From Algoriphagus resistens (GTDB lineage Bacteria > Bacteroidota > Bacteroidia > Cytophagales > Cyclobacteriaceae): a stretch of DNA of 64,000 nt. The notes below the pieces were generated by a model. That model did no database searches. It saw only the letters and a program-made list of their open reading frames with translations, and was not told the DNA's origin. Below are positions 33,896 to 43,486 of this stretch, piece after piece; position 1 is the first letter of the stretch, and every line of letters starts with the position of its first letter. Position numbers and translations under genes: made by a program. The stretch spans positions 124,001 through 188,000 of the forward strand of contig NZ_LMXN01000011.1 of NCBI RefSeq assembly GCF_001442615.1, in the 5' to 3' direction.

Positions 33896-34438
33896 TTATC
33901 GTTTAACCGGGCCTACGGGTGTGGAGGCTCCTGCAATTTTTGGAGTAACTGAACCTTTCAATCTCAATCGGGTAACAGTAGGGTTGGTGTTTGCTTGAAT
34001 ACTAACGGTAGGGGCTTGTGTTCCTGACTTCGAAGCTGAGTTGAATACTACTTTTACAAAACCCTCGTCACCTGGCTTCACCGGAGCCTTGGACCAATCG
34101 GGAGAAGTACATCCACAAGATGCAGTAATGTTGGAGATTACCAATGGCGCTTGTCCATTATTGGTGAATTTGAAGATATGCTCTACCACTTGGCCTTCAT
34201 TTATCGTACCAAAATCATATTCCATTTCCGGAAACTGAAATGAACCTAATGTGGCAGGATCAGCCGCTTGAGTAGACTGCGCATTCACCGGAGTAACTGC
34301 TGTGCTACTTGTTTCCAGTTGGGCTATTTTATCTTCAAGAGCTTTTATCTTTGCATCCTGGTCACTTTTCTGGTTACATGAAGTTCCCAATGCAAGCATG
34401 ACGGTAAATACCGCCATATTCATTACGTTGATTTTCAT
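33896..34438 (-). CDS. DUF1573 lipoprotein
   Basis: A 180-residue exported lipoprotein candidate (LALGTSCNQ, Cys21), with a short coiled segment (DQDAKIKALEDKIAQLE) and a DUF1573/MSP-like Ig fold (EYDFGTINEGQVVEHIF, ASCGCTSPDW, KPGDEGFVKVVFNS). The conserved C-G-C-T pattern is typical of the family. The function is unknown. It begins 5 bases after the YtxH-like gene and ends 2 bases before yajC, so all are one transcript. Confidence 0.88.
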   Translation of the reverse strand: MKINVMNMAVFTVMLALGTSCNQKSDQDAKIKALEDKIAQLETSSTAVTPVNAQSTQAADPATLGSFQFPEMEYDFGTINEGQVVEHIFKFTNNGQAPLVISNITASCGCTSPDWSKAPVKPGDEGFVKVVFNSASKSGTQAPTVSIQANTNPTVTRLRLKGSVTPKIAGASTPVGPVKR

Positions 34439-34443
34439 ATTGG

Positions 34444-34746
34444 CTAATTATTTCCTTGGTTGATTTGATCTATTAATTTATTAACGTCACTAAGCAGGTT
34501 CTCTGCTTTGTTCTTTGCTTCGGAGATTACACGCTTACCCTCAGTTTTTGCCTCGTTGAGGTGCATTTCTTTACCATCTACTAAATCATCTATCAACTCT
34601 TCCAACTCCTTCTTGTATTTGGAAAGTTTGAAAGAAAGCCGATCACGGGTATTTGTTCCCGTATCAGGCGCAAAAAGTACTCCAACTGCTGCGCCTACGC
34701 CTGCACCGATTAGGAATGCGATGAGTGAATTACTGCTCTTGCTCAT
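34444..34746 (-). CDS. YtxH-domain protein
   Basis: A 100-residue protein with an N-terminal glycine/alanine-rich hydrophobic helix (LIAFLIGAGVGAAVGVLFAP) and a coiled-coil remainder ending in a polar tail. This is the YtxH/gas-vesicle-like small-protein design seen in stress-related genes of many bacteria. Membrane insertion through the N-terminal helix is likely. It lies between nusB and the DUF1573 gene with gaps of 7 and 5 bases. Confidence 0.82.
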   Translation of the reverse strand: MSKSSNSLIAFLIGAGVGAAVGVLFAPDTGTNTRDRLSFKLSKYKKELEELIDDLVDGKEMHLNEAKTEGKRVISEAKNKAENLLSDVNKLIDQINQGNN

Positions 34747-34753
34747 AGTTATA

Positions 34754-35938
34754 TTATTTATTGTCCAAAAGGCCTCTACCGCTCTTACGTATTTCTCCGC
34801 TATCGGTTAACTCTTTCGCCATCACATCCAACAAACCGTTGACAAATTGCTTGCTTTTGGGCGTGCTATACGTTTTTGAAATGTCTATATACTCGTTAAT
34901 ACTTACTTTGACCGGGATGCTAGGGAAATTTTTCATCTCTGCTATCGCCATCGAAATAATCACTTTATCTGTGAAAGCGAGCCTGTCAATATCCCAGTTT
35001 TTGGTTTTTTGAGTGATCAGTGCCTTACTACTGGCGTCATTCTCAATGGTGAAGTTAAAGATATTTTGAAAAAACTCCTTATCCTCATCCCAGTTCATGG
35101 CAATCTCAGGCATTTCACTTTCATTTTCTTCATTGAGGTTGGCAGCATTTTTCAATACTTTGGATGCCAAGCTCCTTACCACAGATTTGTCTTCAGTCCA
35201 GTTAAGGTCTTTTTCTGAGAAGAAATTCAAAATCACTTCATTTTTGAAAAGGACTTTTTTCAGCAAATCATCTACCACCTCAAAATCTTGTTCCATTGTA
35301 GGACTTTCCAACTGAAGATAAGCCTGGTACTGCTCGGAGGGCTTCACATAGTCCCTAAACCATTCTCTGATTTCAAGCTCCACATCGTCTAAATTGGCAT
35401 TGTTTCTAGCCACCGCAGCTCTGTAGGAATCAGATTCCCGCAAAGATGCCAGCACCTTGTTGCTGGGAAAGTTGAGTTCATTCCCAAAACCAACAGGATT
35501 GTTGCCTGCGAATTTCTTTTTCTTTTCAATCTCTTTTTCTACATGTCCCGCAAATGCCTGCAAAAGCTCAATGGCCAATAAGTATAACTGAGGGATACGT
35601 TCTGCAGATACCACCATATTCTTCAGGAGAAACTGGTGATCTTTTTCATTCGACTCATGATATTTTTTTAAAGCATCCAAAACCACTTGTTTGATTTTAC
35701 GGCTTGCTTCGCTTGATTTGAGTAAGTCCCTCGAAGTTAGATTTTGATCAAAAAGCTTGATTGCTTCTTCTGCCTCTTTAGTAAGGGCAGTTTTATCTTG
35801 CACTTCCATACTGTTCAGATCCGGCATAAATGAGGCTCGGATAAAATCTTTCGCAAGGTTGAGATTGGAACCTTTGCACTGCTCATATGCATATAGATTT
35901 TGAAAAGCCTTTACTCTGAGTATTCTTCTGTTTAGCAT
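34754..35938 (-). CDS. nusB: Transcription antitermination factor NusB (long form)
   Basis: A 394-residue protein whose opening RRILRVKAFQNLYAYEQCKGS and C-terminal segment LAFTDKVIISMAIAEMKNFPSIPVKVSINEYIDISKTYSTPKSKQFVNGLLD are NusB. Bacteroidota NusB carries a large central extension of about 200 residues, seen here, that is absent from the roughly 140-residue enterobacterial protein. NusB with NusE promotes read-through on rRNA operons. It leads the minus-strand run toward coaE; YtxH follows after 7 bases. Confidence 0.92.
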   Translation of the reverse strand: MLNRRILRVKAFQNLYAYEQCKGSNLNLAKDFIRASFMPDLNSMEVQDKTALTKEAEEAIKLFDQNLTSRDLLKSSEASRKIKQVVLDALKKYHESNEKDHQFLLKNMVVSAERIPQLYLLAIELLQAFAGHVEKEIEKKKKFAGNNPVGFGNELNFPSNKVLASLRESDSYRAAVARNNANLDDVELEIREWFRDYVKPSEQYQAYLQLESPTMEQDFEVVDDLLKKVLFKNEVILNFFSEKDLNWTEDKSVVRSLASKVLKNAANLNEENESEMPEIAMNWDEDKEFFQNIFNFTIENDASSKALITQKTKNWDIDRLAFTDKVIISMAIAEMKNFPSIPVKVSINEYIDISKTYSTPKSKQFVNGLLDVMAKELTDSGEIRKSGRGLLDNK

Positions 35939-35998
35939 GTCTTCGAAATGAGTTGCAAATATAGGTAATTTGATGTGGCTATCACCTAGTTGGATGGG

Positions 35999-36033
35999 AC
36001 AAAAAAACCACCGAAAGCTATTCCCGGTGGTTT
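35999..36033 (-). terminator. Terminator after the amino-acid dehydrogenase
   Basis: On the minus strand AAACCACCG and CGGTGGTTT (36024-36032 with 36004-36012) form a perfect 9-bp stem with an 11-base loop, followed by seven T. It lies just beyond the dehydrogenase stop. Confidence 0.9.
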
Positions 36034-36053
36034 TAAAATAGATTTTCTATTGC

Positions 36054-37154
36054 TTAAAAAGAGAGCTTCACTTTTCCGATTGCTTCAATCCTTGCTTTTG
36101 CAGTCTCAATGGCAGCTTGTTGCGCCGGGATATTTTCTTTTTCAGATTTATTCAAAATACCCAAACACGTATCATAGATTTTCTCAGTCTGCTTGTAAAC
36201 GGTTTCCCGGTCATAGCCGCCAAAGTACTCAGCACCTACATTAATTACGCCCCCTGCGTTGATCAGGAAGTCTGGAGCGTACACAATCCCTTTTTCTACC
36301 AGGATTCTACCATGCCTTGCTTCATCCTTGAGTTGGTTGTTGGCACCACCCGCTATTACGGCACATTTCAATCGGTCGATGGTCTGATCGTTGATTGTGG
36401 CACCCAGTGCACAGGGTGAGTAAATGTCCATCTCCAGGTCATAAATTACATTCGGATCCACTACCTGGGCCCCAGTGGCTTTTGCCACTGCCAATAGCTT
36501 GTCCTCAAAGATGTCTGTTACCAATACATTGGCCCCTTCTTTGATCAGGTGCTCAATCAGGTATTTGCCTACCTGCCCTACTCCCTGTACACCGATTCGT
36601 TTCCCTTCGAGGGATTCTGAGCCAAATGCTTTCTTTGCGGCGGCTTTTATCCCCATATATACACCATACGCCGTGACTGGTGAAGGATCTCCACCACCCC
36701 CCTTGATTTCTGGAAGACCTGTGACATGGCGGGTTTCCATCCCTATGAATTCCATGTCAGAAGTGTTCATATTTACGTCCTCAGCAGTCACGTACCTGCC
36801 GCCAAGGCTTTGGACAAACCTGCCGAACCGCCTAAGGAAGGCTTCATTTTTCAATTTTGGATCACCCAAAATCACTGCTTTTCCCCCGCCAAGATTCAAT
36901 CCGGCAAGGGCATTTTTGAAGGTCATTCCCCTAGAAAGACGAAGAACATCTGTAATCGCTTCTTCTTCAGAAGTATAAGGCCACATACGGGTGCCACCTA
37001 ATGCGGGGCCCAAAGTGGTGTTGTGAATCCCGATCAATGCCTTGAGGCCGGTGGCTTCATCGTGGCAGATCACCAATTGTTCGTGATCCATCGTGGTGAT
37101 TTGGCCAAAGATTGAACCTTCACGTACGGTTTCGGTAGCTTTAATCTCTAACAT
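36054..37154 (-). CDS. Glu/Leu/Phe/Val dehydrogenase, leucine-dehydrogenase type
   Basis: A 366-residue NAD-dependent amino-acid dehydrogenase. GLNLGGGKAVILGDP holds the substrate-binding lysine region, TAEDVNMNTSDM the catalytic aspartate region, and IGVQGVGQVGKYLIEHL the Rossmann loop. Size and sequence are nearest to leucine/valine dehydrogenases, which oxidatively deaminate branched-chain amino acids to 2-oxo acids. This supports iso-branched lipid synthesis, prominent in this group; the physiological role is inferred. Its terminator lies directly downstream; the next gene on the other side is divergent. Confidence 0.9.
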   Translation of the reverse strand: MLEIKATETVREGSIFGQITTMDHEQLVICHDEATGLKALIGIHNTTLGPALGGTRMWPYTSEEEAITDVLRLSRGMTFKNALAGLNLGGGKAVILGDPKLKNEAFLRRFGRFVQSLGGRYVTAEDVNMNTSDMEFIGMETRHVTGLPEIKGGGGDPSPVTAYGVYMGIKAAAKKAFGSESLEGKRIGVQGVGQVGKYLIEHLIKEGANVLVTDIFEDKLLAVAKATGAQVVDPNVIYDLEMDIYSPCALGATINDQTIDRLKCAVIAGGANNQLKDEARHGRILVEKGIVYAPDFLINAGGVINVGAEYFGGYDRETVYKQTEKIYDTCLGILNKSEKENIPAQQAAIETAKARIEAIGKVKLSF

Positions 37155-37300
37155 ATGAACTTAGCTTTTTAGAATGTGTTATATTTGGGTACTCCTTTGT
37201 GAAAATAGCCGATACAAAATTAAATGCTTTTATTGGCCTTCAAAGGATTAATATACCCAGTTTTCCTAATCTATTTCCTTCATTTTAAAATTTTTATTTG

Positions 37301-39091
37301 GTGAAACCACTTTGGAGACTCAATAAGTATCTGTACAAATACAAGGGTTTGATCCTTTTAGGGATACTATTTACGGTGATATCAAATATTTTCGTAATTA
37401 TTCCCGCGCAACTGGTTCGGCTTGCAATAGATTATGTGGTTGAAAGTTTTTCTGTTTATCAGCCTTTGGCACAGGGTGGAATGGGAGAACAAGCACAGGA
37501 TATTTTCCTGAAATTTGTTGTGGTATTTGGCGTCTTGATCCTGGCGATGGCTTTGCTGAGGGGGATTTTCTTGTTTTTTATCCGGCAGACACTCATTATC
37601 ATGTCCAGAAAAGTGGAATATGATATGAAAAATGAGATCTATGAACACTATCAAAAACTGCCGCTGAGTTTCTATAGAAAAAATAGTACGGGGGATTTGA
37701 TGGCCAGGATCACAGAGGATGTAAGTCGTGTCCGCATGTACCTTGGACCTGCTATTATGTATGGTTTGAATCTGTTGATTCTTTTTCCGCTGGTGATCTC
37801 TTACATGATCACGGTCAATCCAATGCTGACCTTATATGTGCTTTTGCCGCTACCGGTACTTTCTCTGAGCATCTATTATGTGAATAATATGATCAATGAG
37901 CGGTCTGAGAAAATCCAACGAAGCTTAAGCGGCTTGAGCACATTTGTACAGGAAGCTTTTTCGGGAATACGTGTGCTTAAAGCTTTCGTCAGGGAAAGTG
38001 ACAGTGCAAACGACTTTGCGACGGCAAGTGAAGACTATAAGGTTAAGTCTATTAGCCTGACCCGGGTGAATGCTTTATTCTTTCCCATAATAATGGCTTT
38101 GGTAGGAATCTCTACCATCGTTACTGTCTATGCAGGAGGCCTTCAGGTGATCAGCGGAGAAATAGGTTATGGGGTAATTGCGGAATTTATTCTGTATGTA
38201 AATATACTGACCTGGCCTGTAACATCTTTGGGATGGGTGACAAGTATTGTGCAACGGGCGGCAGCCTCCCAGACTAGGATCAATGAGTTTCTGGACGAAA
38301 AGAATGATATACTGAGTACAGCAAATATCAAAATAGATATCCAGGGAACTGTGGAAGTTGAGCATGTGTCATTTGAATATCCGGATTCTGGGATTTATGC
38401 CCTTAAGGATATAAGCTTCCAAATCAAAGAAGGGCAGACATTGGGAATCATAGGTACCACTGGTTCTGGGAAATCCACAATAGCCAATCTATTGATGCGC
38501 ATGTACGACCCTACATCCGGTGTGATCAAGATTGATGGAAAGCCCATAGATGCATTTGATATCTCTAACCTGCGCAGACAGATCGGTTATGTCCCTCAGG
38601 ATGTTTTCTTGTTTTCAGACAGTATCGGGAATAACATTGCTTTCGGTATAGAAAAACCGGATCCTAAAATTATTGAGCAGGCGGCGAAAGATGCTGATGT
38701 GTATCAGAATATCGTGGAATTCCCCAAAGGATTTGAAACTATGCTGGGAGAGCGGGGAATTACGCTTTCCGGAGGCCAGAAGCAGCGCGTATCAATTGCA
38801 CGGGCGATAGCGAAGGAACCTAAGATTCTCATTCTGGATGATTGCCTTTCTGCAGTAGATACTAAAACCGAAAATGTGATCTTGACGGCGCTTAAGAATA
38901 TCATGCAAAACCGTACTTCCATTATTATTTCCCATCGGGTATCTTCTGCCAAACTTGCAGACCAGATCATCGTGCTGGACGACGGTAAAGTAATAGAACG
39001 TGGAAATCATGCCTCGCTCATGAAGCAAAAAGGAGTTTATGCTGAGCTTTATGAGAAGCAGACCCAAGCCGGCGAATCTATTGAAAATTAG
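37301..39091 (+). CDS. ABC exporter half-transporter (fused membrane and ATPase domains)
   Basis: A type IV exporter of about 596 residues: six transmembrane helices (about 17-315) fused to a nucleotide-binding domain with Walker A GTTGSGKST near 385-392, the signature LSGGQKQRVSIARAI near 488, Walker B ILILDDCLSAVD and an H-loop ISHRVS. It should form homo- or heterodimers exporting lipids, peptides or drugs; no partner gene is adjacent. The likely start is GTG 37301 (VKPLWRLNK), with TTG at 37298 also possible. A small coiled-coil gene follows 91 bases later. Confidence 0.9.
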   Translation: MKPLWRLNKYLYKYKGLILLGILFTVISNIFVIIPAQLVRLAIDYVVESFSVYQPLAQGGMGEQAQDIFLKFVVVFGVLILAMALLRGIFLFFIRQTLIIMSRKVEYDMKNEIYEHYQKLPLSFYRKNSTGDLMARITEDVSRVRMYLGPAIMYGLNLLILFPLVISYMITVNPMLTLYVLLPLPVLSLSIYYVNNMINERSEKIQRSLSGLSTFVQEAFSGIRVLKAFVRESDSANDFATASEDYKVKSISLTRVNALFFPIIMALVGISTIVTVYAGGLQVISGEIGYGVIAEFILYVNILTWPVTSLGWVTSIVQRAAASQTRINEFLDEKNDILSTANIKIDIQGTVEVEHVSFEYPDSGIYALKDISFQIKEGQTLGIIGTTGSGKSTIANLLMRMYDPTSGVIKIDGKPIDAFDISNLRRQIGYVPQDVFLFSDSIGNNIAFGIEKPDPKIIEQAAKDADVYQNIVEFPKGFETMLGERGITLSGGQKQRVSIARAIAKEPKILILDDCLSAVDTKTENVILTALKNIMQNRTSIIISHRVSSAKLADQIIVLDDGKVIERGNHASLMKQKGVYAELYEKQTQAGESIEN

Positions 39092-39182
39092 ATTTTACAG
39101 TTCATATTCCTGATCAAGTAAAGTAGCTTTCAGGAAAAGTAGTTAACTTGGTGGGTATCAGTTTATCTAAATAGCTGCAGCC

Positions 39183-39500
39183 ATGGAAGAAAAGAAATCC
39201 ACCACCCAAGACATTGAAAAAGTCCTTAAAGAAATTGGTGATAAAATAGAAGAGCTTGTCAAAAAGGGCGCTGAAGCAGGATTGGATGCTAAGGACGAAA
39301 TCGAAAAGAAGATCAAAGACCTAAAGGAGAACAAGACTACCCTGGAAGCGGAGTTTAGAAAAGGCAAAGAGATTCTTGAACGTGAGTATAACGAGCGTAA
39401 GGATGATCTCAAGCCGAAACTGGAAGAATCAAAGGGCTTGTTTAAAGAAGGATTGAAACAGATTGCACTGGCATTTAAGACACTTTTTCGCAAGAAATAA
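39183..39500 (+). CDS. Small highly charged coiled-coil protein
   Basis: A 105-residue soluble protein that is almost entirely charged helix (for example EKVLKEIGDKIEELVKKGAE and LEREYNERKDDLKPKLEESK) ending in a basic tail LFRKK. The pattern predicts a long coiled coil or amphipathic membrane-associated helix, phasin- or apolipoprotein-like. I recognise no named family. It sits between the ABC exporter and the parvulin gene and ends just before a shared terminator. Confidence 0.65.
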   Translation: MEEKKSTTQDIEKVLKEIGDKIEELVKKGAEAGLDAKDEIEKKIKDLKENKTTLEAEFRKGKEILEREYNERKDDLKPKLEESKGLFKEGLKQIALAFKTLFRKK

Positions 39501-39530
39501 CGAGTTGGATAGCGAATTTCTGATAAAAGA

Positions 39531-39564
39531 GAAAATGCCCGGGAAAATTTTCCCGGGCATTTTC
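39531..39564. terminator. Perfect 34-bp palindrome terminating convergent genes
   Basis: GAAAATGCCCGGGAAAA at 39531-39547 is exactly complementary to the next 17 bases, so the stem is perfect. It ends 2 bases before the stop codon of the minus-strand parvulin gene and T-rich tails exist on both sides, so it serves both the coiled-coil gene and the parvulin gene. Confidence 0.9.
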
Positions 39565-39565
39565 G

Positions 39566-40930
39566 TTATTTTTCTGCGAGTGCATTACATCGGTCATAAG
39601 AGGGATCCAGATCAATGAATATATCCTCCTTCGCTGTTATAAACCATTTACTAAGTAAATCCTCTTCTTTTTTGCGAAGAGTGGCCGCTTTGAGTTTTTC
39701 ATAATCATCCTCCATATTCGCCCGGTGAGCAGGATACTTAGCCTTGTAGTAGAGAATTCGGACTTTCTTTCCTTCTCTGGGATCATCAAACTGCATGGGC
39801 TTGGTGATATCGCCGACCTGCATAGTATCTATAGTAAAGAAAAGAAGAGGATCCTCAAGTGTACGCAGGGAAAGACGGCTCGAATTGGTGGATGGGTCGG
39901 TAAAAAAACCACCATTGTCGGAAGTGCTTCTGTCATCAGAGAAGTCTTTGGCGGCTTTGGCGAAATCTAATCTGCCCGCCTGAATTTCTGTTTTTAGGCT
40001 ATCAAGGTATCTTTCAGCTTTTTCAACATCTTCAGAGGTGGCTTTAGGGGACATTAATATATGTCGGGTATTATAGGTGTTGTTTTTGATTTCCAACAAT
40101 TGTATGATATGAAACCCATAATCTGTTTCTATAGGATCAGAAATTTCTCCTGGCTTAAGGCCCAAAGCCGCGCCTTCATATTCAGGGACCATTTGTCCCT
40201 TGGTTGAAAAACCCAGGTCCCCTCCATTGGCCGCTGATCCGGGATCTTCAGAATATTTTCTGGCTAAATCTGCAAAGTCAGCTTTCCCTTCCCCAATGTC
40301 TTTTTTGAATTGGACAAGCTGATCGTAGACATCCTGTTTTGTTTGAGAATTTACTTCAGGTTTTATCACGATTTGGCCTACTGTTGCCTCAGAAGTGAAC
40401 AAGGGTAAAGAGTCTGTAGGGATGCTGTTGAAAAACTGTTTCACATCGTTTGGGGAAACAGTCAGTCCTTCAGTGATCTGCGTTCTCATTCGTTGTACAA
40501 TCAGTTGTTCTTTGATTACATCCTCTATCTCAGCCTTAAGTTGGTCAGAAGTCTTTCCATACGCTTGTACAAGCGTCTCCTCATCGCCTCCAAATTGTTG
40601 CATGACCATATTGAATCGTTGGTCTGTCTGAAGCATCACTTCTGCATCTGTGACGATCACCGAATCAACTTCCGCTTTGGCTACCATCAATTTATTGATC
40701 ATTAAGGATTCAAATACCTGACAGCGGGTAGGAGCCACTTGCCCCTGCTGATTTTGTGATAATGCCTCTAAGTACGCTTTCTGTACATCTGATTCGAGTA
40801 AGATATAGTTGTCCACTTTAGCCACAATTTTGTCAAGAACCTGTCCTGTCTGGGCAGCTTCTTGTGCAAATGATGCGGTGAACAGCAGACTGGCAATTAG
40901 GGTGAACGTAAGTTGGTTTAGCAATTTCAT
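39566..40930 (-). CDS. surA: SurA-like peptidylprolyl isomerase
   Basis: A 454-residue periplasmic chaperone: signal peptide ending ASFAQ, the SurA N-terminal region (LDKIVAKVDNYILLESDVQKAY) and two parvulin domains, the first with ARKYSEDPGSAANGGDLGF and YGFHIIQLLE, the second with HILMSPKATSEDVEKAERY and DFSDDRSTSDNGGFF. SurA carries unfolded barrel proteins to BamA and isomerises proline bonds. The gene follows the larger parvulin gene after 53 bases. The symbol is by architecture and context. Confidence 0.88.
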   Translation of the reverse strand: MKLLNQLTFTLIASLLFTASFAQEAAQTGQVLDKIVAKVDNYILLESDVQKAYLEALSQNQQGQVAPTRCQVFESLMINKLMVAKAEVDSVIVTDAEVMLQTDQRFNMVMQQFGGDEETLVQAYGKTSDQLKAEIEDVIKEQLIVQRMRTQITEGLTVSPNDVKQFFNSIPTDSLPLFTSEATVGQIVIKPEVNSQTKQDVYDQLVQFKKDIGEGKADFADLARKYSEDPGSAANGGDLGFSTKGQMVPEYEGAALGLKPGEISDPIETDYGFHIIQLLEIKNNTYNTRHILMSPKATSEDVEKAERYLDSLKTEIQAGRLDFAKAAKDFSDDRSTSDNGGFFTDPSTNSSRLSLRTLEDPLLFFTIDTMQVGDITKPMQFDDPREGKKVRILYYKAKYPAHRANMEDDYEKLKAATLRKKEEDLLSKWFITAKEDIFIDLDPSYDRCNALAEK

Positions 40931-40983
40931 GGATTTTTTTTCCGTCTTTTGATACTTTGATGGCGGTTTTCTAGGGTGGATTA

Positions 40984-42984
40984 TTATTGATTCAAAGCTA
41001 TGAAAGTTTCCTCCTTCGCTTTAGGGTTGATATTGACCGGATATTTTTTACGCAGTGATTCCACGAGGGTTTTATCCAGATGCTCCTGGTAATCCCGTAT
41101 AATCAACCCACGTGTTTCTTCGAATTTTTTTGGTCCCGGGTTGGTCTTTTCTCCCAAGATTACGATATGCAAATGCCCGTTTGCCTCAAGCTCTTGATAG
41201 TCCATATTCATGTCAGCTTTAGACAATACAGGATGTTCGCTGTATTCGATGTTGCCTGTTTCTGTTTGGTAGGCCAAAGAATTGGAGCTTTCATAACTGC
41301 TCTCAAAAGAAGAGATAAGTTCAGCTGAAAGAGGATTACCTTGAAGGAGTTTACGGGCGGCGTCCAATTGGGTCATGTCAAGGATTTTAACGATGTAGGC
41401 ATTTACTCGGCCTTTCCACTGGTAATTTTGGATGTTCTTTTCATAAAATGCTTTTTGCGACACCGTATCCAAGAGGCCTTTTTGCCATACTTCCTCATTC
41501 ATAAGGGAGAAAAGCAGGATTCCATCTCTATACTCTTTCAAAAGCATTTGATATTCCTTATTGTTTGCCTCCAAATCAGCTTCTTCTGCCTTATTTAATT
41601 CGAATGCCGCAAAGCGCTCGTACCAGGCATCAAATGTTCCTGTCTTATTCTTTAGTGTGATCTCTTCTTCAGCCATAAAATCTGCAAGGTTCTGGGCAGT
41701 GAAACTTTTGCCCATCAGCGTAAATAATTGATCACTGACCAGATTTTTTTCTGAAAGAGTCTGAGCAAATTCATCCTCGGCAATATTGTTTAATTCCCCC
41801 CTTAATTTGGCTATGTTGACTTCGTGTTCATCGAAATTGTAGCGGGATTTCTGAATAGCCATTACCTGTGACTGGATCATCGTGGAGCGGGAATCTCTTA
41901 AGATTCTCGAGCGGATGCTCTCTTCCATGGATTCAAAGCTTTCCACAGGTTTTTTATCCTCTAATCTTAAAATATGGTAGCCGTATTTTGTTCGGACAGG
42001 AGGAGATACTTCGCCTAATTCAGTCAATGAAAATGCTGCCATTTCAAATTCCGGAATCATCGACCCAACACGAAACCAAGGCAGTATTCCACCTTTCTGA
42101 CTGCTCGCAGGGTCTTCTGAATAGTTTTTTACAATATCCTCCCAGACAGTATTTTCCTTCTGGATTTCATTGTAGATATCGGCGACTTTGCGCTTGGCTA
42201 GATCTTCACCATTAGCATTGGTCTCATCTATTCTTACCAAAATATGTGACACGCGCACTTGGCCGGGATTGGGCTGGCGATCTTTTACATTAATAATATG
42301 GTAACCAAAGTTGGTCAGGACCGGAGACGAAACTTGCCCGGGCTGAAGTGAGAAAGCAGCATCCTCGAAAGGCTGAACCATCTGGAGCGCTGTAAAGTAG
42401 CCAAGATCCCCTTTGTTCACCTGAGCAGAAGGATCATCCGAATATTCTACCGCAAGCTCAGTGATATTGCCGCCTTTTTTAATTTCATCTTCAATTTTCA
42501 AGGCCATGCGAAGTACGATCAAGCTATCTTCCTTAGTGGCATTTGGGGGAAATTGAAGAAGGATATGACTGGCCCGGATAATTTCCTGCATCCTGGAGTA
42601 GGCCTTTCTCAGTTCGCCTTCTTCCAATGAATTTCGGATTAGGAAGGGAGCCTTGATGTTTTCGCGGAAGGATTCAAATTCTCTGATGAATTCTTCTGTA
42701 TGATCTAACCCTTTGGCTTCCGCCTCGCGGACCTTTAGTTTGTAATTGATGAAAAGATCAAGGTTCTCATCAAATTCTTCTCTGGACATTCCCGGTGTAC
42801 CGGATTCAGATTTATTGCCTCTCGATAGTAAATAGATCAACTCATCCTTATCTACCGTCTTATCCCCTATAGTCAATAAGGGGTCATCCTGTTCAGAGGC
42901 CTGTACAAAGGCAATCGCTGACGTGAAAGGCTCAAATGTTAGGAGGAAGGTAAATATAAGGGCCGAAATGGTTCGGTTTGTCAT
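40984..42984 (-). CDS. Large parvulin-type peptidylprolyl isomerase
   Basis: A 666-residue exported protein with a signal peptide, an N-terminal helical chaperone region (to about 135) and two parvulin domains: the first with RASHILLQFPPNATKED, AVEYSDDPSAQVNKGDLGYF and FGYHIINVKD, the second with RVSHILVRIDETNANGED, YSEDPASSQKGGILPWF and YGYHILRLED. The C-terminal 260 residues are a further helical region (repeated Tyr/Asn-rich pattern) not recognised. It probably assists folding of outer-membrane or secreted proteins alongside the SurA-like protein downstream. Confidence 0.88.
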   Translation of the reverse strand: MTNRTISALIFTFLLTFEPFTSAIAFVQASEQDDPLLTIGDKTVDKDELIYLLSRGNKSESGTPGMSREEFDENLDLFINYKLKVREAEAKGLDHTEEFIREFESFRENIKAPFLIRNSLEEGELRKAYSRMQEIIRASHILLQFPPNATKEDSLIVLRMALKIEDEIKKGGNITELAVEYSDDPSAQVNKGDLGYFTALQMVQPFEDAAFSLQPGQVSSPVLTNFGYHIINVKDRQPNPGQVRVSHILVRIDETNANGEDLAKRKVADIYNEIQKENTVWEDIVKNYSEDPASSQKGGILPWFRVGSMIPEFEMAAFSLTELGEVSPPVRTKYGYHILRLEDKKPVESFESMEESIRSRILRDSRSTMIQSQVMAIQKSRYNFDEHEVNIAKLRGELNNIAEDEFAQTLSEKNLVSDQLFTLMGKSFTAQNLADFMAEEEITLKNKTGTFDAWYERFAAFELNKAEEADLEANNKEYQMLLKEYRDGILLFSLMNEEVWQKGLLDTVSQKAFYEKNIQNYQWKGRVNAYIVKILDMTQLDAARKLLQGNPLSAELISSFESSYESSNSLAYQTETGNIEYSEHPVLSKADMNMDYQELEANGHLHIVILGEKTNPGPKKFEETRGLIIRDYQEHLDKTLVESLRKKYPVNINPKAKEETFIALNQ

Positions 42985-43071
42985 GCGTTAAATGGCAGAA
43001 TATGAATGCAATTTTACAAATTTATTAGGAATTCAAGTCAAATGCCCCGAATACTAAGCATTTAACAAGAA

Positions 43072-43485
43072 TTAGGATTGAAACCATTTGATCAGCCGAC
43101 AGGTATTTGTGCCTTTGCTGGACTCGAACTCGATTTCATCCATTATCTTCTTGACCAAAATTATGCCTAAACCACCTTTTCTCTTTTCTCCTTTTACTTT
43201 ATCAAGGTCAGGAACTTCATAATCGAGCATATTAAAGGCTTTACCTTCATCGGTAATTTCAAAAATCAATTTGCCGGTATTTTGTTTGATTTTGAGCTGG
43301 ATATAGTCAAGCGCATTGCACTTGTGGGAGTGGATGATCAGATTGGCACATACCTCTTCCACTGCCAGTGTGATCTGGTGTTGGTCAATGTCAGACATAT
43401 GCAGTTGCCCCAGCGTCTTTTTTAGAAAGACCCGCAGCTCAGAAAGTGCTGTAGTTTGACAGGATATCTTCATCTGATGTTCCAT
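43072..43485 (-). CDS. RsbW-like anti-sigma factor / serine kinase
   Basis: An HATPase_c protein of the RsbW/SpoIIAB type (137 residues from the ATG at 43485; a TTG nine bases upstream is also in frame). The N-box is in AVEEVCANLIIHSH, the D-x-G of the ATP lid in ITDEGKAFN, and a G-x-G-type box in KGGLGIIL. Such kinases phosphorylate their STAS antagonist and sequester a sigma factor or other target. It starts 1 base after the STAS gene, so the two are translated together. No sigma factor gene is nearby, so the target is elsewhere or not a sigma factor. Confidence 0.88.
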   Translation of the reverse strand: MEHQMKISCQTTALSELRVFLKKTLGQLHMSDIDQHQITLAVEEVCANLIIHSHKCNALDYIQLKIKQNTGKLIFEITDEGKAFNMLDYEVPDLDKVKGEKRKGGLGIILVKKIMDEIEFESSKGTNTCRLIKWFQS

Positions 43486-43486
43486 C

